A stretch of 64,000 nt of DNA. It comes from Acanthosepion esculentum (lineage: Eukaryota > Mollusca > Cephalopoda > Sepiida > Sepiidae). Of this stretch, positions 32,483 through 43,340 are shown one piece after another (the stretch's first letter is position 1; the number at the start of each line of letters is the position of its first letter). Both the position numbers and the translations under genes were made by a program. The stretch lies in NCBI GenBank assembly GCA_964036315.1, contig OZ038488.1, forward strand, positions 69,359,842 through 69,423,841, written 5' to 3'. Under the pieces are notes generated by a model. That model did no database searches. It saw only the letters and a program-made list of their open reading frames with translations, and was not told the DNA's origin.

Positions 32483-32766
32483 CAATATAATATATGTGTG
32501 CGTGACCACTTAGGTCAACACCTAACGACAACAATCTGTTCCCTTCTTGACATATACACTATCCTTGATTTTGAGCACTTTTACCCATATACATAGCATA
32601 CCATAAAATATTTTTATTATATATATAATAAAAAATAAGATATGTCATTTAGCTGATTGATGTTATATTCAGCGCTTCGACTCCGTAGTTTCGTAGACGA
32701 ACCTTTTTGTAATCACCCTGTCCACTCGTCAGGAGGCATCAGTAATTCACTGTGGATTTTCCCCAT

Positions 32767-32962
32767 TATATATATATATATATATTGTGTGTATTTAGGT
32801 AGCATTTTTTCATTCATACATGTTTCATTAAATAATATAGATAAGTGTTGTCTATATATTTGTGTAAGTTCTTTTCATATCGTCTGTATCAGACGATATG
32901 AAAAGAACTTACAAAAATATATAGACAACACTTATCTATATTATTTAATGAAACATGTATGA

Positions 32963-32980
<18 letters not shown>
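32767..32980. repeat. Near-perfect 74-nt-arm hairpin between (TA)n arrays
   Basis: Arms 32,812-32,885 and 32,891-32,963 are reverse complements with very few differences around a 5-nt loop. TA arrays lie outside (32,767-32,786 and 32,963-32,980). The left flank TTGTGTGTATTTAGGTAGCA resembles the start of the Penelope-like remnant at 14.0 kb. Confidence 0.95.
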
Positions 32981-32995
<15 letters not shown>

Positions 32996-32997
<2 letters not shown>

Positions 32998-33306
32998 GTG
33001 TCCTGCCTCTAAAGAGTCTATGTTGAACTCTTCCGTCTACTATAAGATTAGTAGGAGAGAAGGCCTTTGGGGGAACAGTCGAATAGATTGAACGCTGGGT
33101 CAACCGACACACACTCACTAGTCGTGTAATACTCTTCTGTTGTACTTACTGTTTAATATATCTGCAACACTTGTTTTGTTATTTCTTTAACCATTTACTT
33201 GGTCACAACATCTTAATCTATTCGACTGTTCCCCTAAAGGCATACTCCTACTAATCTTACAGTAAGCGGAAGAGTCCAACAAAGACTCTTTAGAGGGAGG
33301 ACACCA
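32996..33306. mobile_element. MITE with about 90-bp terminal inverted repeats
   Basis: TGGTGTCCTGCCTCTAAAGA at the left pairs with TCTTTAGAGGGAGGACACCA at the right. Pairing continues through ACTCTTCCG, AAGATTAGTAGGAG and GGGGAACAGTCGAATAGATT. The centre has no coding capacity. The left end abuts a (GT)n run, which hides any target duplication. Superfamily not assigned. Confidence 0.85.
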
Positions 33307-33344
33307 CAACATTTTAAACAATTAGTTTAGTCTTTTCTTCTCGC

Positions 33345-33450
33345 TTTCCTTTATTACTTTGTAGGAGTTCCTATAAGTTTCTTTTCTGTGTCTGCTATCA
33401 ATACTGTGTCATCTGCATATCTAATGTCGTTAAGATTGTGGCCTCTGAGT
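33345..33450 (-). pseudogene. RTE-like LINE, reverse transcriptase YADD fragment
   Basis: The minus frame reads HNLNDIRYADDTVLIADTE, the catalytic YADD motif of the palm with its usual IRYADDTVL context. The fragment is only about 35 codons and is the only RTE catalytic motif in the window. It faces a plus-strand RTE tail directly downstream. Confidence 0.85.
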
Positions 33451-33469
33451 TTGTGTAAATAGTAAGCAG

Positions 33470-33610
33470 ATCAGGTTTTAGGAGAGATAGCAACAAGAAA
33501 AAAATTTGCTAAGACCTACAAAAGTCAGAAGATTGTGGAGAGCCATGATCGCCCACGGTACATAGAAGTTTTGGAAGTAAAGCGCTCCTACATGAAAACG
33601 CTGGACGACC
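33470..33610 (+). pseudogene. RTE-like LINE, C-terminal tail fragment
   Basis: The frame GFRRDSNKKKFAKTYKSQ then IVESHDRPR matches the end of the RTE tail seen at 5.0 kb (RRDSKMTNVAKSYK, VVESH). Only the last 45 codons or so remain. Confidence 0.7.
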
Positions 33611-34425
33611 AACCAACCAACTACCCTAAAAACCTAATATAAATTTGAATTATTTCTGCTAATTTGTATCTAGTGTTGGCAATCAAGCTATAAATACTGT
33701 TTCTCTGGCAAGTTTAATAATTTCACTTTTCGCCTGGAAGTTTTTCTTTTGTTTAGAATTTTGGCCTATTACCTAAAGGCCTTCATCGACGTGGTTTTTT
33801 TTTTAGAAATGCTTGAAATTCTGAAAACTGTTTTCAAGTTAAGCATTTGTTTAGTTGGTTTAAGTTATTTTTGCCTAATTCTTTTTTTTTTTTTCTTTTG
33901 CTTAATTTCTAATCTTATTTTTTTACAGTTTCTTTTTTTCATCCTTCCCCGCACTCTTCTCGGTTTGACATTTAGTTAAGCCTAAATATTTAGTGATTTT
34001 CATATTTTTTTCTTTCGGCTATTTGGTCGAACTTTGATTTTATTTTTCTGCATTGTACTCTTGTTTTTCATTTTTAGCGTTCATTTTTGAACGAAAAAAA
34101 AAAAAAAGGATTTGACTTATCAAGTTTAATTCTCGTTTCCTGTACATAACATTTTCTTTGATGGGTTCTATTTTTTTATTTACAGCATTTCAAAGGATTT
34201 TTTTTTTTTTTTTGTTTTTCCCGATTCTGGCGTTTTGAACATTTATTTTTATCTGTAAAAAAAAACAAAAACATTTACGACTTGTGATTCTAATTTGTTT
34301 TGCATTTAAATCTTCTTTGGTCTGCGTAACATCCGTGTTACATTAGACTAGTTTTCTTCATTTACATATTTGTTTATTTTGAGTAAATTTAATTAATTCT
34401 TGTTTCTTATTAAAAATAGGAGCAT
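33611..34425. other. T-rich unassigned sequence
   Basis: Long T runs and low complexity; possibly 3' UTR of an old LINE, because the CR1 tail follows. Confidence 0.35.
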
Positions 34426-34429
34426 ATAG

Positions 34430-34615
34430 GTTCGCCTATCGCCCGGTTCACACTCCTTCCCCGTCTTTTGAACAAGAGGAGTGTTTTTTATCTCTTGTTT
34501 TCTGGGGTTTCCGTTTGCTTCTCCTGAAGGCTTTACATTTTATTTCGCCCCCACCCACTAACCCCTTGTGTCTTTTAGCATTATCGCTCTCTTTGGAATG
34601 AAATGATTAAAAAGA
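34430..34615 (+). repeat. CR1-like LINE 3' UTR end
   Basis: TAGGTTCGCCTATCGCCCGG and TGTGTCTTTTAGCATTATCG ... GAAATGATTAAAAAG match the tails at 40.2-41.5 kb. Confidence 0.75.
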
Positions 34616-34874
34616 AATATGAGTTGTTTTTTTGTTTTTTTTTAAGTTTACAAAATTTATGGGATAGAAAGAGGGAGTAAAACAACAGAAATGACCGACT
34701 ATCGGTCAACTAAAGTCACAGATCTCTTTAGGTTGAATGTTAAAAAAAAAACGCACTGGAATAAAAAGTAAACAAGAGACCAAACAAACACGGGATAAAA
34801 AGGTTGCGACACTGATGTACGAGAGTGTCACTAGGTCGGTGGGAAGACAAATCGGAGAAATCTCTACCAAAATA
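34616..34874. other. Unassigned sequence
   Basis: No element recognised up to the MITE boundary. Confidence 0.3.
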
Positions 34875-35085
34875 CAGGGAGGTCCGAAAGTCTTGTCACA
34901 CCAACATAATATAAATTGCTGACAGGAAAATGGTGTTCACACAAACCTTCTCAATGTGTGAAAGCGCCAATGACAGTGAATAAACTGAATGCAGTACATG
35001 TGCTTTTTATTACTGTATTACTTGTTCTTATATTGTTCTCATTACTTTTTCGTAGGGTGGTTGACAAGACTTCCAGACCACCATG
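34875..35085. mobile_element. mariner-type MITE, copy 1
   Basis: CAGGGAGGTCCGAAAGTCTT at the left and GACAAGACTTCCAGACCACC at the right are imperfect terminal inverted repeats. TA flanks both ends. The internal AATGACAGTGAATAAACTG is shared with copy 2. Non-coding. Confidence 0.85.
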
Positions 35086-35286
35086 TACAACTATCGTGGA
35101 CAGGAAGTGGGGGATCGGTTTTCTGTTGTTGTTATTATATAGCAAATTGATCCCCCCACTGCGAAAAATGATTAATATAAAATTTATAGATATATTAATC
35201 TCCTGTTCTACTGGACATTAAATGGGGGATTGGTTTTCTATTATTATTAAAGTAATAAATTATTCTACAAAAAAATGATTAATATA

Positions 35287-35472
35287 CAGGGTGGTCCGAG
35301 AAACTTGTCACCCCTTCATAATATAATTTTCTATTTCATATGGCTTACACATTTAGCCCTTCTCGATGTGTGACAGCGTCAATGAAAGTGAATAAACTAT
35401 ACATGTTCTTTGTATTCTATTGTTCTCATTATAATGTATTTGTATGAGGTAATAAGTCTTTCGGATCACCCT
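35287..35472. mobile_element. mariner-type MITE, copy 2
   Basis: CAGGGTGGTCCGAGAAACTT at the left and TCTTTCGGATCACCCTG at the right, with TA on both sides. It shares its interior with copy 1, which lies 200 bp upstream in the same orientation. Confidence 0.9.
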
Positions 35473-36289
35473 GTATAATCAATGTTATATATTTAGCGGG
35501 GCTTGCTAAGATTCTCTCGCCTTATTAAATAAGGAAAGTTTTAGGCATGTATTTTCGAATTGAACATCATTGAGAAAAAAACCATGTCAATCTTCGCGGT
35601 TATCAAAAAGAAAAAATAAAGGTAAATATATTACTGACCGACTTTCAAGCCCACACTAAAAAAAATCACAGGGACCGGCTATTTTATTTAGGACGTATTA
35701 CTGCCCGCTGGAAGATTGTAAATGTGATATCCAAAAACTTCGCAGGATTATATCCTAGGTTCCGAGTACACGGATCGAAGACGGACCAGAGTAGCAGCTT
35801 ATGAGGTCCCTGTCTCTGATTCCGGAAGCACTATCTGATGCAGTTGGAGTCTACCATATGATATACACGTGGTGAGCAAGGGCCTGACGTTATGATAGAT
35901 CATTTCCAACTTATTACTTGTTCTCGCTACCTTCTACCTAGAGAAAAAGGCCTCTGATTCTTCGCCTCGACCTAACTAAATTACCCACCTGGCCGAATAC
36001 TTAGTTTCTGCTATACCTGTAATAGTTACGAAAATATTATTTTTAGGCTCGTCTTGGTAACCCCCACCTCCAAAACTCTTATGCCTGCCAAAAGTGTAAT
36101 TAAGGAGAGGGCAGAACCGTACTGGTTTTCTGTGGGTAGGACTAGAGGAAGGTCCAGGTAGAGGGTCTATATTTCCCAGTGAAAACCTGGAGTTATAATC
36201 ACGAAGAGATAGGACAAAAATTCCCCAGCGTCCTATGCCGATAAGTTGACGCAGGCACAACTGAAATATAAATCAAAGCAAGAAAAAAA
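35473..36289. other. Unassigned sequence
   Basis: Moderately complex sequence without recognised elements. It may include the 5' part of the Tx1-like LINE that follows. Confidence 0.35.
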
Positions 36290-37361
36290 AATCTAAAAAC
36301 TGACAGCATTGAAAGAAGCGTTGAAAAAGAGACACTGTGCTAGTGGGGATGAATCTCTCTTCCGCCTCTGACCCGTCCTCCGCTTTCAAAAATCTATCAG
36401 CACCATCTCCGATGACAGTCTCTTACTCCCTCTTCTACAAAATTTACTCCCTTGACAAAGGCATGCAGCACTTCAAAAACCGTACAAGCACCTACTCCTG
36501 TCCCACCTCTTTCTCCATCTCCTTCTGAAAACGAACTACCTCTGCCTTCCAAACGGCAAAGCAGTCCACCTCTAGTCTCCAAAAGCTCCGTACAACCAGG
36601 AGGAAGGTGTCTGCTGCGTATCCTAGGATCAAGCTGAATAAGCCGTAATTAATTCAGGGAAAGTCAAAAACCCCAATGTATTACTCGCAATAAACCAAAT
36701 CAGAAAAAAAGATATGGAGAACACAAGGAAACATTCCTTTGCTGGGTTGGTCCCTGTTTTAGTTCACCCCTCCCTGTACAGAGCTCTGAAAGTAACCTTT
36801 CTGTGGGATATCGGCACCTAGATGAGATCATCCAAACTGATATGAGTCGATGGGACAAGTAGTCAATGTTCTTTCCCCGACGATGATCAGCTGAGAGGTT
36901 CAATCCTTGTTTGATTGACAATAGTTCGCGAGTGTGTTAGTGAGTGTTAATGTCTGTTATATTCAGGTGACCGATCTTACTGCAAGTGCCTATAAGAATA
37001 TACTCCCCAAGAGTTTCGTCCTCTTCCCAGCCTGTTTTGATGAACGTTCGAGAAGTGCTTCTTCGCTGTTGAGCCAGTCTTTGACAGCGACATGTTCCCA
37101 TGTAGTTGATCAGGCGAACCATCTTTGTGCCCTGGAACTTACCATAAAAGATAAGGCACCTCGTTTTATCGGTTTCTATGCTCAACGATCATGCGGAGTG
37201 GTCTTTTTTTTTCTTTGTTTTTCGGCGACTCCAACCGTTCTTCACAACGTCATAGCAGTTAATTTTAGCGGGTGATTAAAAAACCGTCCTTGATCCCAAT
37301 ACTGATCGTAGAGGGAAAAGAACGAGTCCCAGTAACCTGAACGTGGGCCATTTCGAGACTT

Positions 37362-37367
<6 letters not shown>

Positions 37368-37414
<47 letters not shown>
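37368..37414. repeat. (TA)n microsatellite
   Basis: About 46 bp of TA inside the LINE. Confidence 0.95.
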
Positions 37415-37416
<2 letters not shown>

Positions 37417-37434
37417 ACTCGGTAAGTAGTATGG

Positions 37435-37874
37435 TTTGGTTTGTTTTTACGGCATATCAATCTCAATGGGTTATTTAATGCCGACAAGATTTTTATTGCT
37501 GATAATTTATTTTTATCAAATGTATTACTGGTAAAAATTTTTCCCTTCAAGAATCAATTTCTGGTAATATCTTTTATTCAAAAAATTTTTTTTCAAGATG
37601 TATAGCTGGTAATATTTAAGAAGAAAAATGTATTGCTGGTAATTTTTCTTTTTCTTTTAAGTATTTCTGGTATTAAAACCTATTTTTACACTTTCAAAGT
37701 GTTTTGACCCCAGTTTAGGGGTTAACTATTTGCCCATAGCTTGGGCCCTAACAGGTGCTACCACCCCGGGTCAGGGTGCACCTGGGAAGACCAGCAATTA
37801 AGAGGTGGTTCCACGCTCTTCAAAGCCTCCTGAGGCCTTGCTGTTGGACGTAGTTTATCGTCTTACTAAGGATG
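37435..37874 (-). mobile_element. 440-bp insertion with 14-bp target duplication
   Basis: GGTAAGTAGTATGG occurs at 37,421-37,434 and again at 37,875-37,888, and the LINE endonuclease frame resumes after the second copy. The insert holds about four degenerate ATTGCTGGTAATATTT-type repeats on one side and a GC-richer block (CACCCCGGGTCAGGGTGCAC) on the other. Read on the minus strand it begins CTTAGTAAGACGATAAACTA. The long direct duplication suggests target-primed retrotransposition. The family is not recognised and the orientation is tentative. Confidence 0.75.
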
Positions 37875-39260
37875 GGTAAGTAGTATGGATTTAGTTTTGC
37901 GTACTAGTTATATCGACAGGGTTCTTGTTAAGCGAGTCGATGTAGGGCACTTGGTATGGCCAAGTTTTCATTCCGTAGTTTGTACGGGTCATAGACTTGT
38001 CGGGGTTCGTGTAACCAGAAGATAAACTTATCCCTTGGATAACTGGTAACTGGAAATTCAGCATATCGTTATTCGATGAGGATTTCTGGGACCAGTTTTT
38101 ACTAACACTGCAACGGGAATTGACGGGGCTGCGGTTTTGAATAAGTGATGGGATAATCTTAAATCTATCATTAGGTCGTTTAATGCTGACTTTAGTCGTT
38201 GACCCAACCTATGTAGATGTGGGTTACCACACTTGGCTCTGCCAAAAACGCTCGCTAGACGGAGCTCTTTAAGCCTATAAATAGGCAATAATATTACCGC
38301 TCACGCTCTTTTAGTCCTTTTTTTAGCTCTGGTTTTCAAATGTAGTCACACGTGCACCTACTGGGGAACGTTCATTTTTATGGTTTTCTTTCTCTTGACG
38401 TTTGTACCCTCTCTCTCTCGCATATACATACACGTGACTATCACACACGCTTGTTACACACACAAGCACATTCTTATTATAACTTGTTTTGCGTAACAAA
38501 TGATCTTTTTTTTGTTTCATATTCATTGCTTTTTGTCACTCGCAGCATAAAGTAGAGGCACAGACGGCATGCAAAAGTAGACAAGGCTAAAAACGGCCGA
38601 TAGTAGGAAAGTAGTTGTAGATACGGCTGAGTTGGCCTTCTCGCTTATAAAGATGTAATAGTTAAGCTAGACTAAAAAAAGCATTGTTTTCCAAGGCGAC
38701 ATACATGGCCACTGAATTGCTGCGCGATGAACTTCGGAATAGGACCAATCCACACAAGACTACAAACGAAGACATCTGTGAGGCTTTTCGGGGTCACTTT
38801 CCCGAGTTTTCACCCGGGAACTCGGGATGAGCCCAGCGCGGTTCGAGACCTATTTAGCCAACTTTCCTCGCCTCGAGGCGACGGATGTGACTAAATAAGA
38901 AAGGCCCATAACAGATGTGGAAACATAAGAAGCACTAAAAAAGATTGCCGACAATTTAGGTTTCCACATCTGTTTGGGCCTTTTTCGCCTATCCACTATA
39001 GATGGTCTCCCCTACGAAATTTATTTGAGGCAGTCACTGGTGTTTGTCCCTTTGCTGGCACTGATCCTTAAGCAATGTTTGGGTATGATTAAATCGCTGC
39101 GTAAGGACCAAAATGGTACCGAGAAGAATAGCAATTTCTGGCTAGTCTGATTGATCCCGAATATACTTATGCTTCGAAAGGTAAGGCTATTTCGAGCAAC
39201 CTTCATTTGGTACCTTTGATCGAAAGAAAAAATCGACAGTAAAGCCGAGCCGACCAATGT

Positions 39261-39520
39261 GTATCAGTCCAAGACATTAGATAGGACTGAATTTTGGAGT
39301 TCGACGAATTTCAAAATTCACTCTCTATTGAATTCCGAAAAAAAAGAGGCTTTGAGTTTGAGAACTTCAATTTCTAACTTTTAACACTGGCACAAATATT
39401 ACAATGATTGTTGCTATCTGAAAAATAACTTAGAATCCGTTGGAATGAAAGTAACAAAAATACTATCACTAGAGTTCAAGCTGACGAGATTTATTATTTG
39501 AAATCTTGAATTTCATTTGC
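39261..39520. other. Unassigned sequence between LINE and Tc1 remnant
   Basis: Could contain the 5' part of the Tc1 element; no motif is clear. Confidence 0.3.
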
Positions 39521-39524
39521 AAAT

Positions 39525-40085
39525 GAACATACTGATAAGCCTATCTTATTCTGGGCGAATATACTATGTTCAGATGAAAGAAATATAGAATTTTGGGCGC
39601 ATAATAACAAGAACTTTGTCATGGTGAAGCTTTCTATCCACCGAATACTTTACTTTCTACAAAACAGAAATGCGAGTATCATTTTTCGGGAGAGACTATA
39701 TTGCACAAAGAACAAGAAGATTGCTAAGAGTTAATGGCAGAAGGAAAAAAACAAACAAGGAGGTTTATTGTGAAATATTGGATGTCAACTTGAAAGTGTC
39801 TGATAGAAATCTGAAACTGAAACCTGGTTAGAGCTTTATCCATGACAATGATCTAAAACCTAGTTCTAAATTAGACTCTAAATAACTTCAGGGCAGGAAT
39901 ATAGATGTTCGCAGAGTCCCGGGCGGTCTGAAGACATTGGGAAACCTATAGAAAAAATTGAAAAGACACGTAAGAGGAAGAAAAACACACAATCTGCGAC
40001 AAAGTGTGGCAAAATATCGCAGCAGATATTTGTGCTAAGTTAATAACAATTTACCGAAAAGATTAGGAAAATCTTATTAAGTAGG
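39525..40085 (+). pseudogene. Tc1 transposase pseudogene, catalytic half
   Basis: KPILFWANILCSDERNIEFW contains the first acidic catalytic residue in the usual WSDETKIELFG context. Then YCEILDVNLKVSDRNLKL, FIHDNDLKPSSKLDSK (second acidic residue, usually QHDNDPKHTSK) and KKLKRHVRGRKTHNLR follow in order. Stops occur at positions normally Trp (KPG-stop, DSK-stop), and there are frame changes. A family member normally has about 340 codons; roughly the last 190 are represented. The glutamate of the DD34E triad is not evident, because the NPIENLW block is degraded. Confidence 0.85.
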
Positions 40086-40366
40086 TTACTCGCAGCTTCC
40101 TCCGTCTCTTCTTCAACACTTTTTTTACTTATTATGAGCTCCATAAATTTCAACTCCTTTTTTATTTTAAGTATAAGATATAATAGGAATAGATAGGTTT
40201 GCATATCGTCCGGTACATACTCCTTGGTCTTTTCAACAGGAGTAGACGTTTATCCCTTGTTTCCTGTTTAGAATTGGGTTTCCGGTTTCTTAAAAAAAGT
40301 TTACTTCAACTTAGACATTTATCCATTGTTTCCTGTTCAGGACAGAGTTTCCGGCTCCTAAAAATA

Positions 40367-40564
40367 CAGTGTAACCCGAATATAAGAGACCCGGATATAA
40401 GAGAAACCCGGATATAAGAGACGTTTTCTCTGGCCCCAAATTAGAGCCTTACTTACCTAAACAAAATAGACCAAACCCGGATATAAGAGAAACACGGATA
40501 TAAGATAAACTCGGATATAAGAGACTTTTTCTCCGGTCAACTCTCTTTTATCCGGGTTACACTG
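40367..40564. mobile_element. pogo/Tigger-like MITE, copy 2
   Basis: CAGTGTAACCCGAATATAAG at the left and CTTTTATCCGGGTTACACTG at the right, 198 bp long, with TA at 40,365-40,366 and 40,565-40,566. CGGATATAAGAGA is repeated internally. The neighbouring repeat copy at about 41,190 (TTTAAAATAGTCTACTTC) shows the uninterrupted site with one TA, confirming insertion and TA duplication. Confidence 0.95.
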
Positions 40565-40720
40565 TAGTCTACTTCAACTCTATATGTCTAACGTCCCCGC
40601 TTAAAACTCTGAACTTTTATTTACTATTGATTAACTCTTTTTTTTCCTCAATAGGAGTAGATAGGTTCGCCTATCGTCCGGTTCACACACCTCCTTGATC
40701 TTTTCAACAGGAGTAGACGT

Positions 40721-41135
40721 ACATTATTTACATTATTCGGACTGTTATCCTCATCTTCATTGCCATATTCACAACGATTCAGCCGTTGTACGCTTCGGCC
40801 TTATTCAGGTGATTGGAATTTCGAACCGAACCCTTTTAGTTTGCCCATTGGGGTAGATTGTTCTAGTTCCACGTGCCATGGCTCTTCCGGATGTCTCAGT
40901 TATTTCCCTTTAACTCAACTCTCCAAATTTGGTTCACCACTGCTGTGGCCTGGTATTGAACTCACAACTCTTTGGGTTTAGTCATTGGATCTTACCAGCG
41001 TCTTTATCCACTAGGACACAATCCAATCGCTTGAAGAAACGTTGTGAATATGACAATGAAAATAAGAATAATAGTCCGAATCATGTAAATAATATAAGTA
41101 ATCATAATACCTCATCTCAGAGATATAGACAGATG
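40721..41135 (-). mobile_element. Fold-back SINE family D with 11-bp target duplication
   Basis: GGAGTAGACGT at 40,710-40,720 and 41,136-41,146 are the target duplication. Inside, the minus strand has a tRNA-like head (TCCTAGTGGATAAAGACGC, B box GAGTTCAATACC), a body and the D tail at the left end. At the right end the D tail appears again in the opposite sense (ACGTTGTGAATATGAC, ATAGTCCGAATCATG). The element is thus bounded by inverted tails inside a single pair of target duplications. Confidence 0.9.
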
Positions 41136-41604
41136 GGAGTAGACGTTTATCCATTGTTTCCTGTTCAGAACAGTTTCCGGTTCTTTAAAATAGTCTACTT
41201 CAACTCTATACTACTTACGTCTCCGCTTAAATCTCTGAATATTTATTTACTGTTGATTTACATTTTTCCTCAATACATAGGTTCACCTAAAAATATTAGA
41301 AACAGATTCAAATGTCATCGAGTTCACACTCTTCCCTGGTCTTTTGAACAGGAGTAGAGGTTTATCCCTCGTTTCCTGTTTAGAATTGGGTTTCCGGTTC
41401 CTTCTAAAGTTTTTTCCCTCTCATTCACTTCCAGTAGTGTCTTAGTGGTATTGCTTTGGGTGAATTGAATAAAAAAATAATAACTGAAATAAGATGTTCA
41501 CTTGACTATTCATTCTCGTCCCATTAATTCGGGGCATGCAATTATAATTTTCTTTTGTTTATAATCATTCAAAATTAAACATTTGTGATTTTATAATTTC
41601 TGGG

Positions 41605-42030
41605 ATGAGGAGTTATAATTATTTACAATATTTATATTCGGACTATTGTCCTGATCTTCGTTGTTGTTATCACAGTGTTTCAGCCGCTGTGCCCTCAGAC
41701 CACCCCCTTGTGCATATTGATCTGGATAACCCACAGGGAATTTTGGACTGGACCCTTTATTTAATCTACGGGGGTAGACTGTTCTCGTACCACTGGGATG
41801 TCGTCTAGTTCTTATCCATAGTACTGAGCCGTTATTTTTTACCCGTTTCCACTGAGAGCAAGTACACACTGCCTGACCTTTGGATCGGGAATTTGATGAC
41901 ATCGTGGTTGTGAAATTAATGCTTGGGTCGAGTAGTGTGTACGTGGACTCAGTGGAAGCGGGTGAGCAATAACTGAACAGTACTATAAATAAGAATTAGA
42001 CGATATTCCGAGACATAGGCAGTGGAACTT
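41605..42030. repeat. Fold-back SINE family G
   Basis: The left half is minus-oriented (TTGTTGTTATCACAGTGTTT, TAATCTACGGGGGTAGACTG, CTAGTTCTTATCCATAGTAC). It turns near 41,890 and the right half is plus-oriented (GTCGAGTAGTGTGTACGTGG, ACAGTACTATAAATAAGAAT). The right half stops before the tail. Confidence 0.8.
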
Positions 42031-42350
42031 TTTTCCTTTTCGGATATAATTACATAGTGCAAGATCTAATTAGTTTTGACATGACGACCACCTTCATTAA
42101 ACAAAGTAAGTAGTTGCTTCTCTCGAAGAATGGAAAGGCTGTCTCAGATATCTTCATGACAATCAAGAAGCTGAAAGAAAGATATTTAGAATATTCTTTC
42201 ACGGAATTGTCATCCAGATCAGAAGTCAGGCAATTTGTTACCTAGAATGAAAAAACTTTCCCTTTTTTCTTCTTTTTTTACAGTAAGGTTCACACTGTAA
42301 AAGGTCCCGGGGGGAGGGGCACTCGCGGTAGTGGGTTACTTTAAGAGACA
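42031..42350. other. Unassigned sequence
   Basis: No element recognised. Confidence 0.3.
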
Positions 42351-42351
42351 G

Positions 42352-43060
42352 TTAAAGGTAGGAGGGAGGGATAACTGTTAACTGTAGACTTGAACAGGTT
42401 AAGATTGTAGTGATCGGGGAAACATACTCTTGGGAGTCGGTTCCACAGAGCAATGGTTTGCGGAAAGAAGCTGTTCGAGTGGAACCAACTTCGATGGAAT
42501 ACAGAGGGAATGTCGCTGATTTGCTACAATATAAGTGGCATGACGGGTCCTCGCCGTGAATGTTAGGCCTGGCGGAACCAAGGAATGTAGTTCGTCCGAG
42601 CACTTTACATGGAAGTAACGTTAGAGCAGTGATAGGCTTGCTACATCCCGCCTGTCAGGTTGGAGGGTGGAGAACAATTCGTCAGCCAAAAATAGACGCT
42701 TTTGAACTCTATCGAGACCGGAAAATGAAGACTGGACCGCCCAAGTATAACAACAGTTCTCAATTTTCGGCCTGATGTGTCTCTATTGTAAAGGTAGAGG
42801 ATAGCATGTGAAGTCAGGTACTTACTGGAGCGGTACAGTGAGCCGACCATTTTTAGCGATGGGTCGTGTTTAAGAGTTACACTTGAGGTCAAGGGTGATT
42901 TTAAGGTGCAACAGTCTACCAACGCACGGTGCCTCCCCGAAGTGACATCCGTCCTTTGTGACTGGCACAAGAGAAAAACTGATCAAAAGAGGAAGTAGTC
43001 GATCACTTTGTCTAAAATAATGACTTCCAGCAAGTGAAAAAGTGTCTGCAAACATTATAT
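42352..43060 (-). pseudogene. CR1/Jockey-like LINE, reverse transcriptase C-terminal fragment
   Basis: On the minus strand, across frames: SSKYLTSHAILYLY, RHIRPKIENCCYTWAVQS, FSGLDRVQKRLFLADEL and LQPDRRDVASLSLL, then VPPGLTFTARTRHATYI. This is the post-palm C-terminal region of CR1/Jockey reverse transcriptases. At least three frame changes occur. It is related to the plus-strand copy at 8.35-8.86 kb, which carries TFTAKTCHATQIAANHPHSL in a matching position. Confidence 0.85.
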
Positions 43061-43234
43061 CATTACGTCATTCAAAGAGATTGACATTTCCAGTCAGCTC
43101 TATCCAGAGAAAGCCCTCAGCAAAACCGTGTTTGTCTGCTTCCTATGAGTCGAAAAAAATCTTGACAAGTTTTGTCTTGCTTCTTGAATTGAGGACCTTT
43201 TTTTTCTTTCCGGATCTAATTTCTTCGTTCCGTG

Positions 43235-43340
43235 ATGGCTCCAAAGTATGAATCCATTTCATCTCCACCTCCCAGCTATGGGCTAAATAGCAGGACAGAC
43301 TGGGTCCTATAGCCTTGGTTGGCAACGAGGCTACAGCAGA
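43235..43340 (+). repeat. SINE family B, 3' body fragment
   Basis: AAAGTATGAATCCATTTCAT and CAGCTATGGGCTAAATAGCA match the B body. No head is present. Confidence 0.75.

Larger units (their letters stand above)
36290..39260 (+). pseudogene. Tx1-like LINE copy 1, decayed (ORF1, endonuclease, RT start)
   Basis: In order: a Pro/Ser-rich ORF1-like stretch (TVQAPTPVPPLSPSPSENEL, about 36.46-36.64 kb); apurinic-type endonuclease segments SLTATCSHVVDQANHLCALE, LTIKDKAPRFIGFYA, DPNTDRRGKRTSPSN, SYIDRVLVKRVDVGHLVWPS and GHRLVGVRVT; a connector EPSARFED-like block near 38.83 kb; and the RT entry block TIDGLPYEIYLRQS with SLRKDQNGTEKNSNFW (38.99-39.16 kb). Frames shift at several points. The catalytic RT blocks and C-terminus are missing. 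A 440-bp insertion (37,435-37,874) splits the endonuclease. The layout fits the Tx1/L1 group; the clade is inferred from motifs. Confidence 0.8.
40185..41480 (+). repeat. CR1-like LINE 3' tail repeats, nested by two insertions
   Basis: GGAGTAGACGTTTATCCC-type strings, TTTCCTGTTTAGAATTGGG and TAGGTTCGCCTATCGTCCG recur several times, giving a degenerate direct repeat. A MITE (40,367-40,564) and a fold-back SINE (40,721-41,135) are inserted in it. The final tail AGTGTCTTAGTGGTATTGC ... GAATTGAATAAAAAAA resembles other CR1 ends. Confidence 0.75.
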
